A stretch of DNA of 64,000 bases, taken from the NCBI RefSeq assembly GCF_002157355.1, contig NZ_LYMK01000001.1, positions 62,001-126,000 on the forward strand, written 5' to 3'. This document shows, one piece after another, positions 44,293 to 52,528 of the stretch. Within the stretch, counting starts at the first letter, position 1. Each line of letters opens with the position of its first letter. Below the pieces are notes generated by a model. That model was not told the DNA's origin, searched no databases, and saw only the letters and a list, made by a program, of their open reading frames with translations. This DNA is from Variovorax sp. JS1663. GTDB lineage: Bacteria > Pseudomonadota > Gammaproteobacteria > Burkholderiales > Burkholderiaceae_C. The position numbers were made by a program, and so were the translations under genes.

Positions 44293-44507
44293 CGGCCGGG
44301 CGTGTCGGTGCCGTGCACCGCCGGGCTTTACGGGCTGCGCCCCGTGCCGACTTCGCCGTCACGGCCATCCGGCTCCAATCCCTCACGCCTTCGCGCCTGC
44401 GGCGCTGCGCGCTGCGCTTGCCTCCGGGGGAAAGCCCTGCGGCCTATCCCCGCCGCGCGATGCTTGGCGCCCCTGCAATCCCCCGAACCGGCAGCGCCGG
44501 ATCGGCC
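44293..44507. repeat. ICE intergenic repeat, full-length copy 6
   Basis: This 215-bp direct repeat matches 43063-43276. The two copies bracket the DUF736 gene. Confidence 0.85.
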
Positions 44508-44526
44508 ACGCCAGCGACGTCGCACG

Positions 44527-44820
44527 CTATGGCGTGTCACTCTTCTTCGCCACAGTCTCCAACTCCTGGCGCACCTGCACCAGAAGCTGATCGACCTGCT
44601 GCAGATCGTCGCCGGCATAGGCCAGCGTCAGCAGCGTGAGCGGGTGCACCTCCATGACCTCGCACAGCTCGGCCAGCTTGTTCAAGGTGGGGCTTTTGAG
44701 GTCGCGCTCCAGCGTGCTCATGTAGGTGCGGCTGGACACGTCGGAGAACGCCTCCTGGCTCAATCCACGCGCTTTCCTGATGGTCTTTAGTGCCTCCGAC
44801 AATGTATGTTTCGCTGCCAA
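44527..44820 (-). CDS. XRE-family transcriptional regulator
   Basis: This 97-residue DNA-binding protein has HTH LSEALKTIRKARGLSQEAFSDVSSRTYMSTLERDLKSPTLNKLAELCEVMEV, followed by a short helical tail probably used for dimerisation. The start is TTG, chosen because GGGGAGA lies at the right distance and no ATG precedes the conserved part. It is transcribed divergently from the DUF2958 gene across overlapping promoters, so it is a good candidate for a master repressor of the plus-strand backbone genes. Confidence 0.87.
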   Translation of the reverse strand: MAAKHTLSEALKTIRKARGLSQEAFSDVSSRTYMSTLERDLKSPTLNKLAELCEVMEVHPLTLLTLAYAGDDLQQVDQLLVQVRQELETVAKKSDTP

Positions 44821-44855
44821 CCCTGGATCTCCCCAAAATCCAAGATGACAGCCGA

Positions 44856-44890
44856 TTGCGCCCTATAGGACTACAATCTATAGTGTTCAA
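44856..44890. promoter_or_regulatory. Overlapping divergent promoters between XRE and DUF2958 genes
   Basis: Plus strand: TTGCGC (44856-44861), 17 bases, TATAGT (44879-44884). Minus strand: TTGAAC (44885-44890), 17 bases, TATAGG (44867-44862). The two -10 elements lie inside each other's spacer, both centred on repeated CTATAG hexamers. A bound regulator would block both. Confidence 0.55.
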
Positions 44891-45043
44891 CCATGCCCGC
44901 CTGCCGCTTTCGTGCTTTTACGGAAATCCGTATCTGCGGCTTCTCACAGAAGCGCAAAGCCGCGTCCGTGCCTTTCCACAAACCCGCCAATGCGGTTTTG
45001 CGCTTTCACGCTTCGGCGGTTTTGTGCGAATGAGGGGACGCTC

Positions 45044-45391
45044 ATGAACCAGCTCATCACCGAGGACGAGCGCAGGCTGTTGCTGGAACACGGCCAGGCC
45101 CGCGCCGCTGGCCGGGTCATCGACCCGCTGCCCGTGGTGCGGCTGTTCACGCCGGATGCACACGCCACCTGGCTGCTGGTGTCGCTCGACCCCGCCGACG
45201 GCGATACGGCCCATGGCCTGATCGACTTGGGGATCGGCATGCCCGAGCTGGGCAAAATCAAGCTGTCCGATCTCGCATCCATCGTCGGGCCGAGCAAACA
45301 GCCCGTGATGCGGGACCGGTATTTCCGGGCGGTGCGCCCGTTGTCGGAGTACCTACGGCTGGCCCAGGAGAACGGCTCCATCCTCGATTGA
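45044..45391 (+). CDS. DUF2958 family protein
   Basis: This 115-residue protein carries the DUF2958 signature VVRLFTPDAHATWLLVSLDPADGDTAHGLIDLGIGMPELGKIKLSDL. It is a recurring ICE and plasmid backbone protein of unknown role. GAGGGGA precedes the ATG. It is the first gene controlled by the rightward half of the divergent promoter pair. Confidence 0.88.
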   Translation: MNQLITEDERRLLLEHGQARAAGRVIDPLPVVRLFTPDAHATWLLVSLDPADGDTAHGLIDLGIGMPELGKIKLSDLASIVGPSKQPVMRDRYFRAVRPLSEYLRLAQENGSILD

Positions 45392-45736
45392 GCCGTTCGC
45401 GCCCAGGCCAAGCCGGGCGCATTGAGACTCTTTCGGTCTTGCCCCGGACCCGTCCGGCCTTAGTCCGCACTATTGCAACAAATCGGTGCCATCGTGACGC
45501 AAACGGTCATGATGCCGGCCGTGGCATCGGGCACGGTGGATATCGCAGGAGGCGCGTATGTCCTCGCGTGCCACCGTCGCATTCAGACGATCCATGCAAC
45601 CCATCCGATGCATTTCGTCTTGACACGCAAGTTACTAATCTACCAGCTTATTCACGATTGGATGCTGGTTCGACGCGGTGAAGTTTGCATGTGAAATCTG
45701 TGACGGCAGTCCTGCGGTTATATGGGAGCTTGCGTC
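45392..45736. other. Gene-free region upstream of the DUF2285 gene
   Basis: This 345-bp spacer is AT-richer towards its right end. TTGACA at 45620-45625 could be a -35 element, but no good -10 lies 16-18 bases downstream. A 73-codon open frame here lacks an RBS and resemblance to a known protein. Confidence 0.4.
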
Positions 45737-46486
45737 ATGGCCGAGCTGCGCCACTTCGCGCCCTGGTATCCGACTGCCGCCTACCTCTACGTCCTGTGCC
45801 TGGACACGCTCGCACTGGCCTGGGAGTACCTGCGCCGCCATCCCGACTACCGGATCGACTGGCTGCGCCGTGCGCGCCGCCCCGACGCTGCGCATCATTG
45901 GGGCTTGCGTTTGTTGGAAGACCCGACCCTGGATGCGCGTGACGCGCATCCTGCCTGGCTCCCCGGCCATGAGGCCGTGGTGCAGCTTCACCCGGATGCC
46001 GACCCGCCTCCGGAGGCCACCGCCTTCGCGTTCTGGCGCATCCCCGGCCACAAGCAGCTGCTGCACGACGGCAAGGGTCTGGCGCTGATCGCGCGCAGCC
46101 CCGGCCTTTGCCAGCGCTATGCGCTGGCGCCTGGCCTCGAGGACGGCATGGCGGTGGCTTACGCCCACCGCGATCGCAGCACCACGCACGCACCCGACAC
46201 ACCTACGCCCATGGCGCGGCCCCGGCCACCGCCTGCGGCGCTGCTGGAGCTGCACACCCTGCAGGCGCTCGACGCCACCCTGGCGGGCGCGTCCTTGCGC
46301 GACGTGGCCGAGGGCTTGTTCGGTGCGGACGCCGCGGCCGGCTGGTACAGCGACGGCGGCCTGCGCTCCAAGGTGCGCCGCCTGGTGCGGCGCGGCGATG
46401 CGCTGATGCGCGGCGGCTATCGCCGCCTAGCACAGCTCCCGCCGCTTGAGAAGGGTCGTTTTGAAGAGGACGCAAAACGACCCTGA
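45737..46486 (+). CDS. DUF2285 domain-containing protein (DUF6499 N-terminus)
   Basis: This 249-residue protein has an N-terminal region LRHFAPWYPTAAYLYVLCLDTLALAWEYLRRHPDYRIDW typical of DUF6499. The C-terminal domain TLQALDATLAGASLRDVAEGLFGADAAAGWYSDGGLRSKVRRLVRRGDALMRGGYRRL fits DUF2285, a helix-turn-helix-like domain. Such genes always precede the excisionase-like HTH gene and repA in this ICE family, so a regulatory DNA-binding role is likely. GGGAG before the ATG at 45737 sets the start. Confidence 0.85.
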   Translation: MAELRHFAPWYPTAAYLYVLCLDTLALAWEYLRRHPDYRIDWLRRARRPDAAHHWGLRLLEDPTLDARDAHPAWLPGHEAVVQLHPDADPPPEATAFAFWRIPGHKQLLHDGKGLALIARSPGLCQRYALAPGLEDGMAVAYAHRDRSTTHAPDTPTPMARPRPPPAALLELHTLQALDATLAGASLRDVAEGLFGADAAAGWYSDGGLRSKVRRLVRRGDALMRGGYRRLAQLPPLEKGRFEEDAKRP

Positions 46487-46569
46487 GCAGGATCGCTTCG
46501 TTTTCTGAGACTGCCTCCATCCGGTTGCGCTGTGTGGCCGGAGCCCTGCAACCGATGGAGGTTCTCACC

Positions 46570-46860
46570 ATGCGTCCTGCTCCCTTGCGGCCTACCGCCG
46601 CACCCGCAGCTACCCCGGCCACTGCTGCACAGCCGCAACGTTATCTCACCAACGACGAGGCTGCCGAGTACCTGCGGCTGTCGCCGCGCACGCTGGAAAA
46701 GCAGCGCGTGCTGGGTGGCGGCCCCAAGTTCCGCAAGTTCGGCCGCCGCGTCATGTACGCAGTGGCCGACCTCGATGCCTGGGCCGCCGAGCGCAGCTTC
46801 GAGAGCACGTCCGATCCCGAATACGCCGAGCAGCACTCGGCGGACAGCCGTGCGCGCTGA
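46570..46860 (+). CDS. Excisionase/AlpA-like helix-turn-helix protein
   Basis: This 96-residue protein has a proline/alanine-rich N-terminal tail and then the winged-helix MerR-like motif YLTNDEAAEYLRLSPRTLEKQRVLGGGPKFRKFGRRVMYAVADLDAWAAERS. This HTH_17 family includes Xis-like directionality factors and plasmid regulators. GGAGG lies 8 nt before the chosen ATG. It sits between the DUF2285 gene and repA and could regulate excision, replication, or both. Confidence 0.85.
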   Translation: MRPAPLRPTAAPAATPATAAQPQRYLTNDEAAEYLRLSPRTLEKQRVLGGGPKFRKFGRRVMYAVADLDAWAAERSFESTSDPEYAEQHSADSRAR

Positions 46861-46886
46861 TCACTGGCGCGCGGGTGGCCTTCGCC

Positions 46887-47747
46887 ATGTCCAGCCCTGC
46901 GCTGCCCATGCGGCAGCGACCGATGCAGGAGCGCGAACAGCTCGACCTGTTCCGCGCCTTGCCGGGCGACATGGCGCCGCGCGACAGCCAGGACTTGATG
47001 GCCTTTCCGTTCTTCTCGCTGACGAAGTCGCGGCGCGTCGCGCCGATCGACTTTCGCGCCAGCGGCATCACGATCCGCGTAGAGGGCACGCAGGAGCACG
47101 GCATCGCCACGATCTGGGATGCCGACGTGCTGATCTGGGCGGCCAGCCAGATCGTGGAAGCGCGCGACGCGGGCTTGCGCCCGTCGCGGCTAATGCAGGC
47201 CACGCCCTACGAGATCCTGCGCTTCATCGGGCGCGGCACGTCGCTGCGCGACTACCAGCGCCTCAAGGCAGCCCTAGATCGCTTGCAATCCACCACGGTG
47301 GCCACGTCGATCCGCGAGACGACTGGGCGGCGCCTGCACCGCTTCTCGTGGATCAACGAGTGGAAGGAGCTGGCCGATGCCAAAGGCACGCCCTTGGGGC
47401 TGGAGCTGATCCTGCCGGACTGGTTCTATGCGGGCGTGCTCGATGCCGCTCTGGTGCTGACCATCGACCCGGCGTACTTCCGCCTCACGGGCGGGATCGA
47501 GCGCTGGCTGTACCGCCTGGTGCGCAAGCACGGCGGCCACCAGCCTGGCGGCTGGCAGTTCGACTTCCGGCACCTGCACCGCAAGTCGGGCAGCACGGCC
47601 AAGCCCTACGACTTTGCCTGCGACCTGCGCGCGCTGGTAGCGCGGCAGTCGCTGCCGGGCTACGTCTTGGGGATCGAGCGGCTGGATGGCGCCGAGCTGC
47701 TGACCTTCCGTCCCATGCGTCCCGTGCCGCCCACGGCACGGGGATAA
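46887..47747 (+). CDS. repA: Replication initiator protein A
   Basis: This RepA/RPA-family initiator is about 286 residues. It contains FPFFSLTKSRRVAPIDFRASGITIRVEGT, the central ATPYEILRFIGRGTSLRDYQRLKAALDRLQSTTV and the C-terminal winged helix GGIERWLYRLVRKHGG. It binds iterons; three 17-bp copies lie immediately downstream. A GTG at 46875 gives four more residues. Its presence implies that the excised circle replicates at least transiently. Confidence 0.9.
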   Translation: MSSPALPMRQRPMQEREQLDLFRALPGDMAPRDSQDLMAFPFFSLTKSRRVAPIDFRASGITIRVEGTQEHGIATIWDADVLIWAASQIVEARDAGLRPSRLMQATPYEILRFIGRGTSLRDYQRLKAALDRLQSTTVATSIRETTGRRLHRFSWINEWKELADAKGTPLGLELILPDWFYAGVLDAALVLTIDPAYFRLTGGIERWLYRLVRKHGGHQPGGWQFDFRHLHRKSGSTAKPYDFACDLRALVARQSLPGYVLGIERLDGAELLTFRPMRPVPPTARG

Positions 47748-47771
47748 ACGGTGCGCGTCCTGTGGACGGGC

Positions 47772-47835
47772 TCGTGCTATCAGGCGTGCCCGGTATCGTG
47801 CTATCAGGCGTGGGACTATCGTGCTATCAGGCGTG
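47772..47835. repeat. Three 17-bp iterons, probable replication origin
   Basis: TCGTGCTATCAGGCGTG occurs exactly three times, at 47772-47788, 47796-47812 and 47819-47835, with starts 24 and 23 bp apart (about two helical turns). The array starts 24 bp after the repA stop. Confidence 0.85.
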
Positions 47836-47874
47836 TCCATCGGCCGCAAAGCCAATGCTGGCGCGGGTTTCGGC

Positions 47875-47920
47875 TTCCCTTAACTTCCCTAACTTAAATT
47901 CTCTAACTGGTAGTAGCAGC
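47875..47920. other. AT-rich segment next to the iterons, candidate unwinding element
   Basis: The stretch with repeated TAACTT / TAACT units (CTTAACTTCC, CTAACTTAAATTC, CTAACTGG) is clearly AT-richer than its surroundings. It lies 40 bp from the third iteron, as expected for an origin melting region upstream of parA. Confidence 0.5.
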
Positions 47921-48012
47921 GCCGCGTTTCGGTGGACAACCACCCAACCGGCGAACGAGAGCCACGAAAACCAGCAGCGACAGCCAGGTTCTCCAGCAGG
48001 GAGGTCCAGGCC

Positions 48013-48651
48013 ATGATCGTCGCGCTGCTCAACCAAAAAGGCGGTGTGGGCAAGACCACGCTCGCCACCCACATCGCCGGCGAGCTGGCGATGCGCGGGC
48101 AGTCGGTAATCCTGCTGGATGCCGATCCGCAGGGCTCCGCGCTGGACTGGACACAGCGCCGCAGCCAGCAAGGCTTGCCAAGGCTGTTCAGCGCTGTGGG
48201 CCTTGCACGCGAAACCCTGCACCAGGAAGCGCCAGAACTCGCCAGGCGGGCCGATCACGTCGTCATCGACGGGCCACCACGCATCGCGGCGCTGGCGCGC
48301 TCCGCGCTGCTGGCGGCCGAGCGCGTGCTGATTCCCGTGCAGCCCAGTCCCTACGACCTGTGGGCCAGTGCCGAGATGGTGGCGCTGATCCGCGAGGCGC
48401 AGGTGTTCCGGCCGCTGCTCGGCGCGGCCTTTGTCATCAACCGGCGCGTCAGCACCACCGTGATCGGACGGGAGGCACGCGGCGCGCTGGCCGAGCAGCC
48501 GCTTCCTGCGCTGCGCGCGGAAGTGCATCAGCGCATCGTGTTCGCCGACAGCGTGGCCGCTGGCCGGCTCGCACGCGAAACGGCGCCTGGCAGCGTCGCC
48601 GCCCGCGAAATCACCGCGTTGGTCGATGAACTGCTGCGGTGGCCGTCATGA
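48013..48651 (+). CDS. parA: ParA-family partition ATPase
   Basis: This 212-residue deviant Walker-type ATPase has MIVALLNQKGGVGKTTLATHIAG (KGGxxKT at the N-terminus), LLDADPQGSALDW and the switch-like VVIDGPPRIAALARSAL. It belongs to the short ParA subgroup without an N-terminal HTH and works with a small RHH ParB. Its stop overlaps the next gene by 4 bp. It stabilises the element while it is extrachromosomal. Confidence 0.93.
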   Translation: MIVALLNQKGGVGKTTLATHIAGELAMRGQSVILLDADPQGSALDWTQRRSQQGLPRLFSAVGLARETLHQEAPELARRADHVVIDGPPRIAALARSALLAAERVLIPVQPSPYDLWASAEMVALIREAQVFRPLLGAAFVINRRVSTTVIGREARGALAEQPLPALRAEVHQRIVFADSVAAGRLARETAPGSVAAREITALVDELLRWPS

Positions 48652-48911
48652 GCAGTACCGCCAGCAAACGCTCGGGCAAGCGCATCGGCATCGGTGCGCG
48701 TCCGCCCGCGAATCCGCACGCCGAGGCGTGGATTCGCCAGGGCAGCGCCGATGACCTCCAGAAAGGCGACCTCTACACGGCCCGCCTGACCCTCGACATT
48801 GCGCCCGCCATGCGGGCGCGCATCAAGGTATCGGCCTTCACGCAAGGCGTGACGGTGGCCGATCTGTTGCGCGCGCTGCTGGAGCGGGAATTTCCGGAGA
48901 AGTCTCCATGA
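48648..48911 (+). CDS. Small ribbon-helix-helix partner of ParA
   Basis: This 87-residue protein has a basic N-terminus (SKRSGKRIGIGARPP). The C-terminal half TARLTLDIAPAMRARIKVSAFTQGVTVADLLRALLEREF fits a ribbon-helix-helix fold (ParG/CopG-like). Coupled translation with parA and size argue that it is the centromere-binding ParB functional analogue. It overlaps the DUF2840 gene by 4 bp. Confidence 0.8.
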   Translation: MSSTASKRSGKRIGIGARPPANPHAEAWIRQGSADDLQKGDLYTARLTLDIAPAMRARIKVSAFTQGVTVADLLRALLEREFPEKSP

Positions 48912-49432
48912 CCACACCAGTTTCGACAGCATTGCCGCCTTCATCTGCCCCGCCGATCGGCCAAGCCGACGGCGTGCCGCTGACGCGCGTTGCACTCGCC
49001 TACATCGACCAACGCTTCGACCTCTATCTGCGCTTCGGCGATCCTGCGCGCATCATCCGGTTCGACCGCTGGCGTCGCTGCGCGGTGTTCACGCCGAACG
49101 CGGTTCTCTGCCGCATTCGCTGGCAGGCCAATGACTACGGCACGATCCGCTGGCAGCTCATGGTGATGCAAGCGTGCATGCCGATGGATGGCGCGCAGCG
49201 CATCCCCGGTGTGCAGCCGGGCGCGCGCTTGTTGCTGCACATCGAAGGTGAACAGTCGGTGCGCGCCGTGCTGGAGCGCATCGACGGCATCGAGACGCTG
49301 GGCATCGCGCCTGCAGGCGCCTCGCCCGCGTACTGGCGCACGCTGGGCAACCGGCTCGCGGCGCGCTTGCCGCTGCCCGAGTACACCGCCGAGCGGCACG
49401 CCGCCTGGCTGGCCGGGAGGGCGCTGTCATGA
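48908..49432 (+). CDS. DUF2840 family protein
   Basis: This 174-residue protein with a proline-rich N-terminus and the DUF2840 pattern LTRVALAYIDQRFDLYLRFGDPARIIRFDRWRRCAVFTPNAVLCRIRWQANDYGT is a constant neighbour of traF in Tn4371-family elements. Function unknown. It is coupled by 4-bp overlaps to genes on both sides. Confidence 0.85.
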   Translation: MTTPVSTALPPSSAPPIGQADGVPLTRVALAYIDQRFDLYLRFGDPARIIRFDRWRRCAVFTPNAVLCRIRWQANDYGTIRWQLMVMQACMPMDGAQRIPGVQPGARLLLHIEGEQSVRAVLERIDGIETLGIAPAGASPAYWRTLGNRLAARLPLPEYTAERHAAWLAGRALS

Positions 49433-50028
49433 CGGTCACAACAGCATCCCTTTCTCGCTCGCCAGCGCACTCACGTTTGCGCGCTCGCCTCGTGCTGGCG
49501 GGCCTGTCCGCCTTCGGCCTCGCTGCGCTCGCCTGGGCGTCCTTCAAGCACCCGCTGCCGCGCCTGACTTACAACCCGTCGGACAGCGTAGCGGTCGGCT
49601 GGTATCGCGTCGATCCACTCGACCGTCGCACCAGCTCGCCGCTACGTCCGCTGCAACCTCCATTGCACGTGGGCAGCATCGTGCTGGTGCCGCTGCCCGC
49701 CGAAGCTGCCGCGCTCGCTGCGCAGCGCGGCTACCTGCCGACGCGCATCCCGCTGCTCAAGCGTGTGGGCGCGATGGCGCCACAAGAGGTGTGCATCACT
49801 AGGGGCTTTGTCCGCATCGACGGCGTGCCTTCGGCCGCCGTGCTGCCAGCTGATCGCTGGGGCCGGCCGCTGCTATCCTGGCCGCAGTGCCGCCGCCTTG
49901 AGTCCGGCGAGCTGTTCCTGCTCAGCGTCACCAATCCGGCGTCGTTCGACAGCCGGTATTTCGGGCCGGTCAGCGCATCCGCCGTGATCGGCGTTGCGCG
50001 CCCGGTCTGGCTGGAGTCGCGCCCATGA
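49429..50028 (+). CDS. traF: TraF-like S26 signal peptidase
   Basis: This 199-residue inner-membrane protease has one N-terminal helix (about 20-40). Its catalytic serine is likely S53 in YNPSDSVAVGWYR and its lysine K111 in IPLLKRVGAM, the LepB/TraF dyad. In conjugation systems of the P type TraF matures and cyclises the pilin. It precedes the relaxase gene as usual. Confidence 0.9.
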   Translation: MTVTTASLSRSPAHSRLRARLVLAGLSAFGLAALAWASFKHPLPRLTYNPSDSVAVGWYRVDPLDRRTSSPLRPLQPPLHVGSIVLVPLPAEAAALAAQRGYLPTRIPLLKRVGAMAPQEVCITRGFVRIDGVPSAAVLPADRWGRPLLSWPQCRRLESGELFLLSVTNPASFDSRYFGPVSASAVIGVARPVWLESRP

Positions 50029-50505
50029 TGGCCGCCGATTCGCTGCACGTCGCCGTGCATCTCATCGTGCCATCGGGCGTGTCGTTCTGCTGTTTGTCGC
50101 CGTGTCGTCGCGCGTGCAGTGCAGTGCAGGTGCCGATTTTGCGTATCCGGCACCGCACTTCGCGCTGCTTCCGGCGCAGCCGTCCCACGTGCAGGCGTCT
50201 TGCCTCAAACACGGCTGGCCTGCGGCCACCGCCGTGTTCGCCGGGGCGCTGGCTGCGGGTGCAGCAGCGCCGCCGGGCCGCACGTGCCGGAAGCGAGAGC
50301 CTGGGGTGCAAGGGGCGGCAAATGCGGAAGGCAAGACAAAAGGACGCGGCACCGGGCCGCGTCGAAAGCCTGTCTGCACGTGGGGGCGGCGCGGCACGCA
50401 GCGGCTTCGCCGCCGTGCTGCTTGTGGCGCGTGGCCCGCGTCGATATGGGCTTGTCCGCGTGCTTCGCACGACGGACTACGCCCCAGCTTTCAGGGAGAG
50501 AAGTC
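50029..50505. other. Gene-free or degraded region between traF and the relaxase gene; oriT candidate
   Basis: This 477-bp region lacks a convincing intact gene. One frame reads RRRASHRAIGRVVLLFVAVSS near 50060-50120, which resembles a signal peptide and might be the start of a frameshifted lytic transglycosylase often found here; the rest shows no such domain. A stem-loop at 50455-50476 (TCCGCGTGC-TTC-GCACG-A-CGGA) precedes the relaxase ATG by 30 bases and could belong to the transfer origin. Confidence 0.4.
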
Positions 50506-52488
50506 ATGATCAACCGCCGCGACGACGATTTCCGCATCCGCCCCAGCGCTCCAAAAAACCGCGGCCAGGGCTTCGTTTCCAAGGTGCTCCAGCAGGCCGG
50601 CAAGGCCAGTGGCGGCAAGTCCTCGGTGCGCCGTCCGGCATCGGCCATCGGCGGCAAGGCCACCGGCCAGCGGCCCGGCTCACGCCTGGGGCGCGGCCAT
50701 ACGGCGGCGCGGTTTGCGGGCGCGAAGCTCACGCCCATGTCGCGGCGTGTGACTATCAAAACCTTGCTGGTCAACCAGCAGCGGGCCAGCCCGCAATCGC
50801 TCGCCAAGCACCTGCGCTACATCGAGCGCGATGGTGTGGGCCGTGATGGCGAGCCAGGCCGGGCCTATGGGCCGCAGACCGACGAAGCCGATCTGGATGC
50901 TTTCAAGGAACGCTGCGCCGACGACCGGCACCATTTCCGCTTCATCGTCTCGCCCGAGGACGGGGCCGAACTGGACGACCTGCGCACCTACACGCGGCAT
51001 CTGATGAACCGCATGGAAGCTGACTTGGGCACGCGGCTGGATTGGGTGGCGGTGGATCACTGGAACACCGACAACCCCCACACGCATTTGATCGTGCGCG
51101 GGCGCGACGACACCGGCAAAGACCTCATCATCGCCGGCGACTACATCGCTGATGGATTCCGCCATCGTGCCGCTGAACTGGCGACCGAATGGCTGGGGCC
51201 GCGCACCGAACTGGAGATCCAGCAGACCTTGCAACGCGAGGTGGAGCAGGAGCGGTGGACGAGCCTGGATCGCACGCTGCAACGCGAGGCCGGCGAAGAC
51301 GGCCGGGTGCAGATCGAACGCTTCAACGAACCGAAGCTGCAACGCCAACGCCTGCTGCTGATCGGCCGCCTGCAACGCTTGCAGCGCCTGGGACTGGCCG
51401 ACGAGGCGCAGCCGGGCACCTGGGCCGTCCATGCCGATGCCGAGAAGACCTTGCGCGCCCTGGGCGAGCGTGGCGACATCATCCGCACCATGCAGCGTGC
51501 CATGCGCGGCGAGCCGCGCGAACTGGCGGTGTTCGAGCCGGGCGACGATAGCCGAACCATTCTCGGCCGCGTGGCCGCGAAGGGGCTGGCCGACGAGCTG
51601 CGCGACCGCGGCTATCTGGTCATCGACGGGGTGGACGGCAAGGCCCACTACGTCGCGCTCAACACCCGCGACGAGCTGGCGAACTATCCCACCGGCGCCG
51701 TGGTGGAGGTGAAGGGATCGGCCGACGTGCGCGCGGCTGACAAGAACATCGCCGTGCTGGCGAGCGATGGCCTGTACCGCACCGACCACCACCTTGCTAT
51801 CGCGCAGGGCCAGGCCGTACCGGGCCGCGATCCGCAGGAAGTCGTCGCGGCCCACGTCCGGCGCTTGGAAGCCCTGCGCCGGGCAGGCATCGTGGAGCGC
51901 GTGGCCGAAGGGCTATGGAAGGTGCCGGGCGACCTGCCCGATCAGGGCCGTCGCTACGACGCGCAGCGCCTGGGCGGCGTGGCCGTGGAGCTGAAATCGC
52001 ACCTGCCCATCGAGCGGCAGGCCCGCGTGATCGGGGCCACCTGGCTTGACCAGCAGTTGATCGGCGGTGGCTCTGGCCTGGGCGACCTGGGCTTTGGCGG
52101 CGAGGCCAAGCAGGCAATGCAACAGCGCACCGACTTCCTGGCCGAACAGGGGCTGGCCGAGCGGCGCGGCCAACGCGTCATCCTGGCGCGCAATCTGCTG
52201 GCAATGCTGCGCAGCCGGGATGTAGCGCATGCCGCGAAGGACTTGGCCGCCGAAACTGGCCTGGAGCACCGGCCCGTGGCCGATGGCCAGCGCGTGGCGG
52301 GTATCTACCGCCGCAGCGTCATGCTGGCCAGCGGGCGCTACGCCATGCTCGATGATGGCATGGGGTTCAGCCTGGTGCCATGGAGGCCTGTCATCGAACA
52401 ACGACTCGGTATGCCGATTTCTGCGCAGGTACATGACGGCCGCGTATCCTGGCAAATCCGACGGCAACAGGGCTTATCTGTTATCTGA
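50506..52488 (+). CDS. rlxS: Relaxase/mobilization nuclease with DUF3363
   Basis: This 660-residue relaxase has an N-terminal VirD2-like nuclease. A candidate nucleophile is Y105 (HLRYIERDG), RHHFRFIVSPEDG follows, and the metal-binding H192-x-H194 lies in NPHTHLIVRG. The C-terminal DUF3363 region (about 300-655) typifies the Tn4371 family relaxase. It nicks oriT and leads the transferred strand. AGGGAGAG precedes the ATG. The gene appears complete, and cargo starts within about 40 bp of its stop. Confidence 0.93.
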   Translation: MINRRDDDFRIRPSAPKNRGQGFVSKVLQQAGKASGGKSSVRRPASAIGGKATGQRPGSRLGRGHTAARFAGAKLTPMSRRVTIKTLLVNQQRASPQSLAKHLRYIERDGVGRDGEPGRAYGPQTDEADLDAFKERCADDRHHFRFIVSPEDGAELDDLRTYTRHLMNRMEADLGTRLDWVAVDHWNTDNPHTHLIVRGRDDTGKDLIIAGDYIADGFRHRAAELATEWLGPRTELEIQQTLQREVEQERWTSLDRTLQREAGEDGRVQIERFNEPKLQRQRLLLIGRLQRLQRLGLADEAQPGTWAVHADAEKTLRALGERGDIIRTMQRAMRGEPRELAVFEPGDDSRTILGRVAAKGLADELRDRGYLVIDGVDGKAHYVALNTRDELANYPTGAVVEVKGSADVRAADKNIAVLASDGLYRTDHHLAIAQGQAVPGRDPQEVVAAHVRRLEALRRAGIVERVAEGLWKVPGDLPDQGRRYDAQRLGGVAVELKSHLPIERQARVIGATWLDQQLIGGGSGLGDLGFGGEAKQAMQQRTDFLAEQGLAERRGQRVILARNLLAMLRSRDVAHAAKDLAAETGLEHRPVADGQRVAGIYRRSVMLASGRYAMLDDGMGFSLVPWRPVIEQRLGMPISAQVHDGRVSWQIRRQQGLSVI

Positions 52489-52528
52489 AGCCAGCAGCAT
52501 ATCGAGCACCCACTGCAAGGATGCGTCT

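Larger units (their letters stand above)
44160..44526. other. Gene-free region between the DUF736 and XRE genes
   Basis: This 367-bp spacer contains the DUF736 stem-loop and the full-length repeat copy 6. Nothing else is recognisable. Confidence 0.5.

Noticed and set aside
45620-45653. sigma-70 promoter starting at TTGACA (45620)
   Set aside because: The -35 is perfect, but no acceptable -10 lies at 16-18 bp spacing; the nearest AT-rich hexamers give spacers of 20 bp or more.
45473-45694. 73-codon open frame between DUF2958 and DUF2285 genes
   Set aside because: It has no ribosome-binding site, starts inside a GC-poor regulatory-looking spacer and resembles no family I know.
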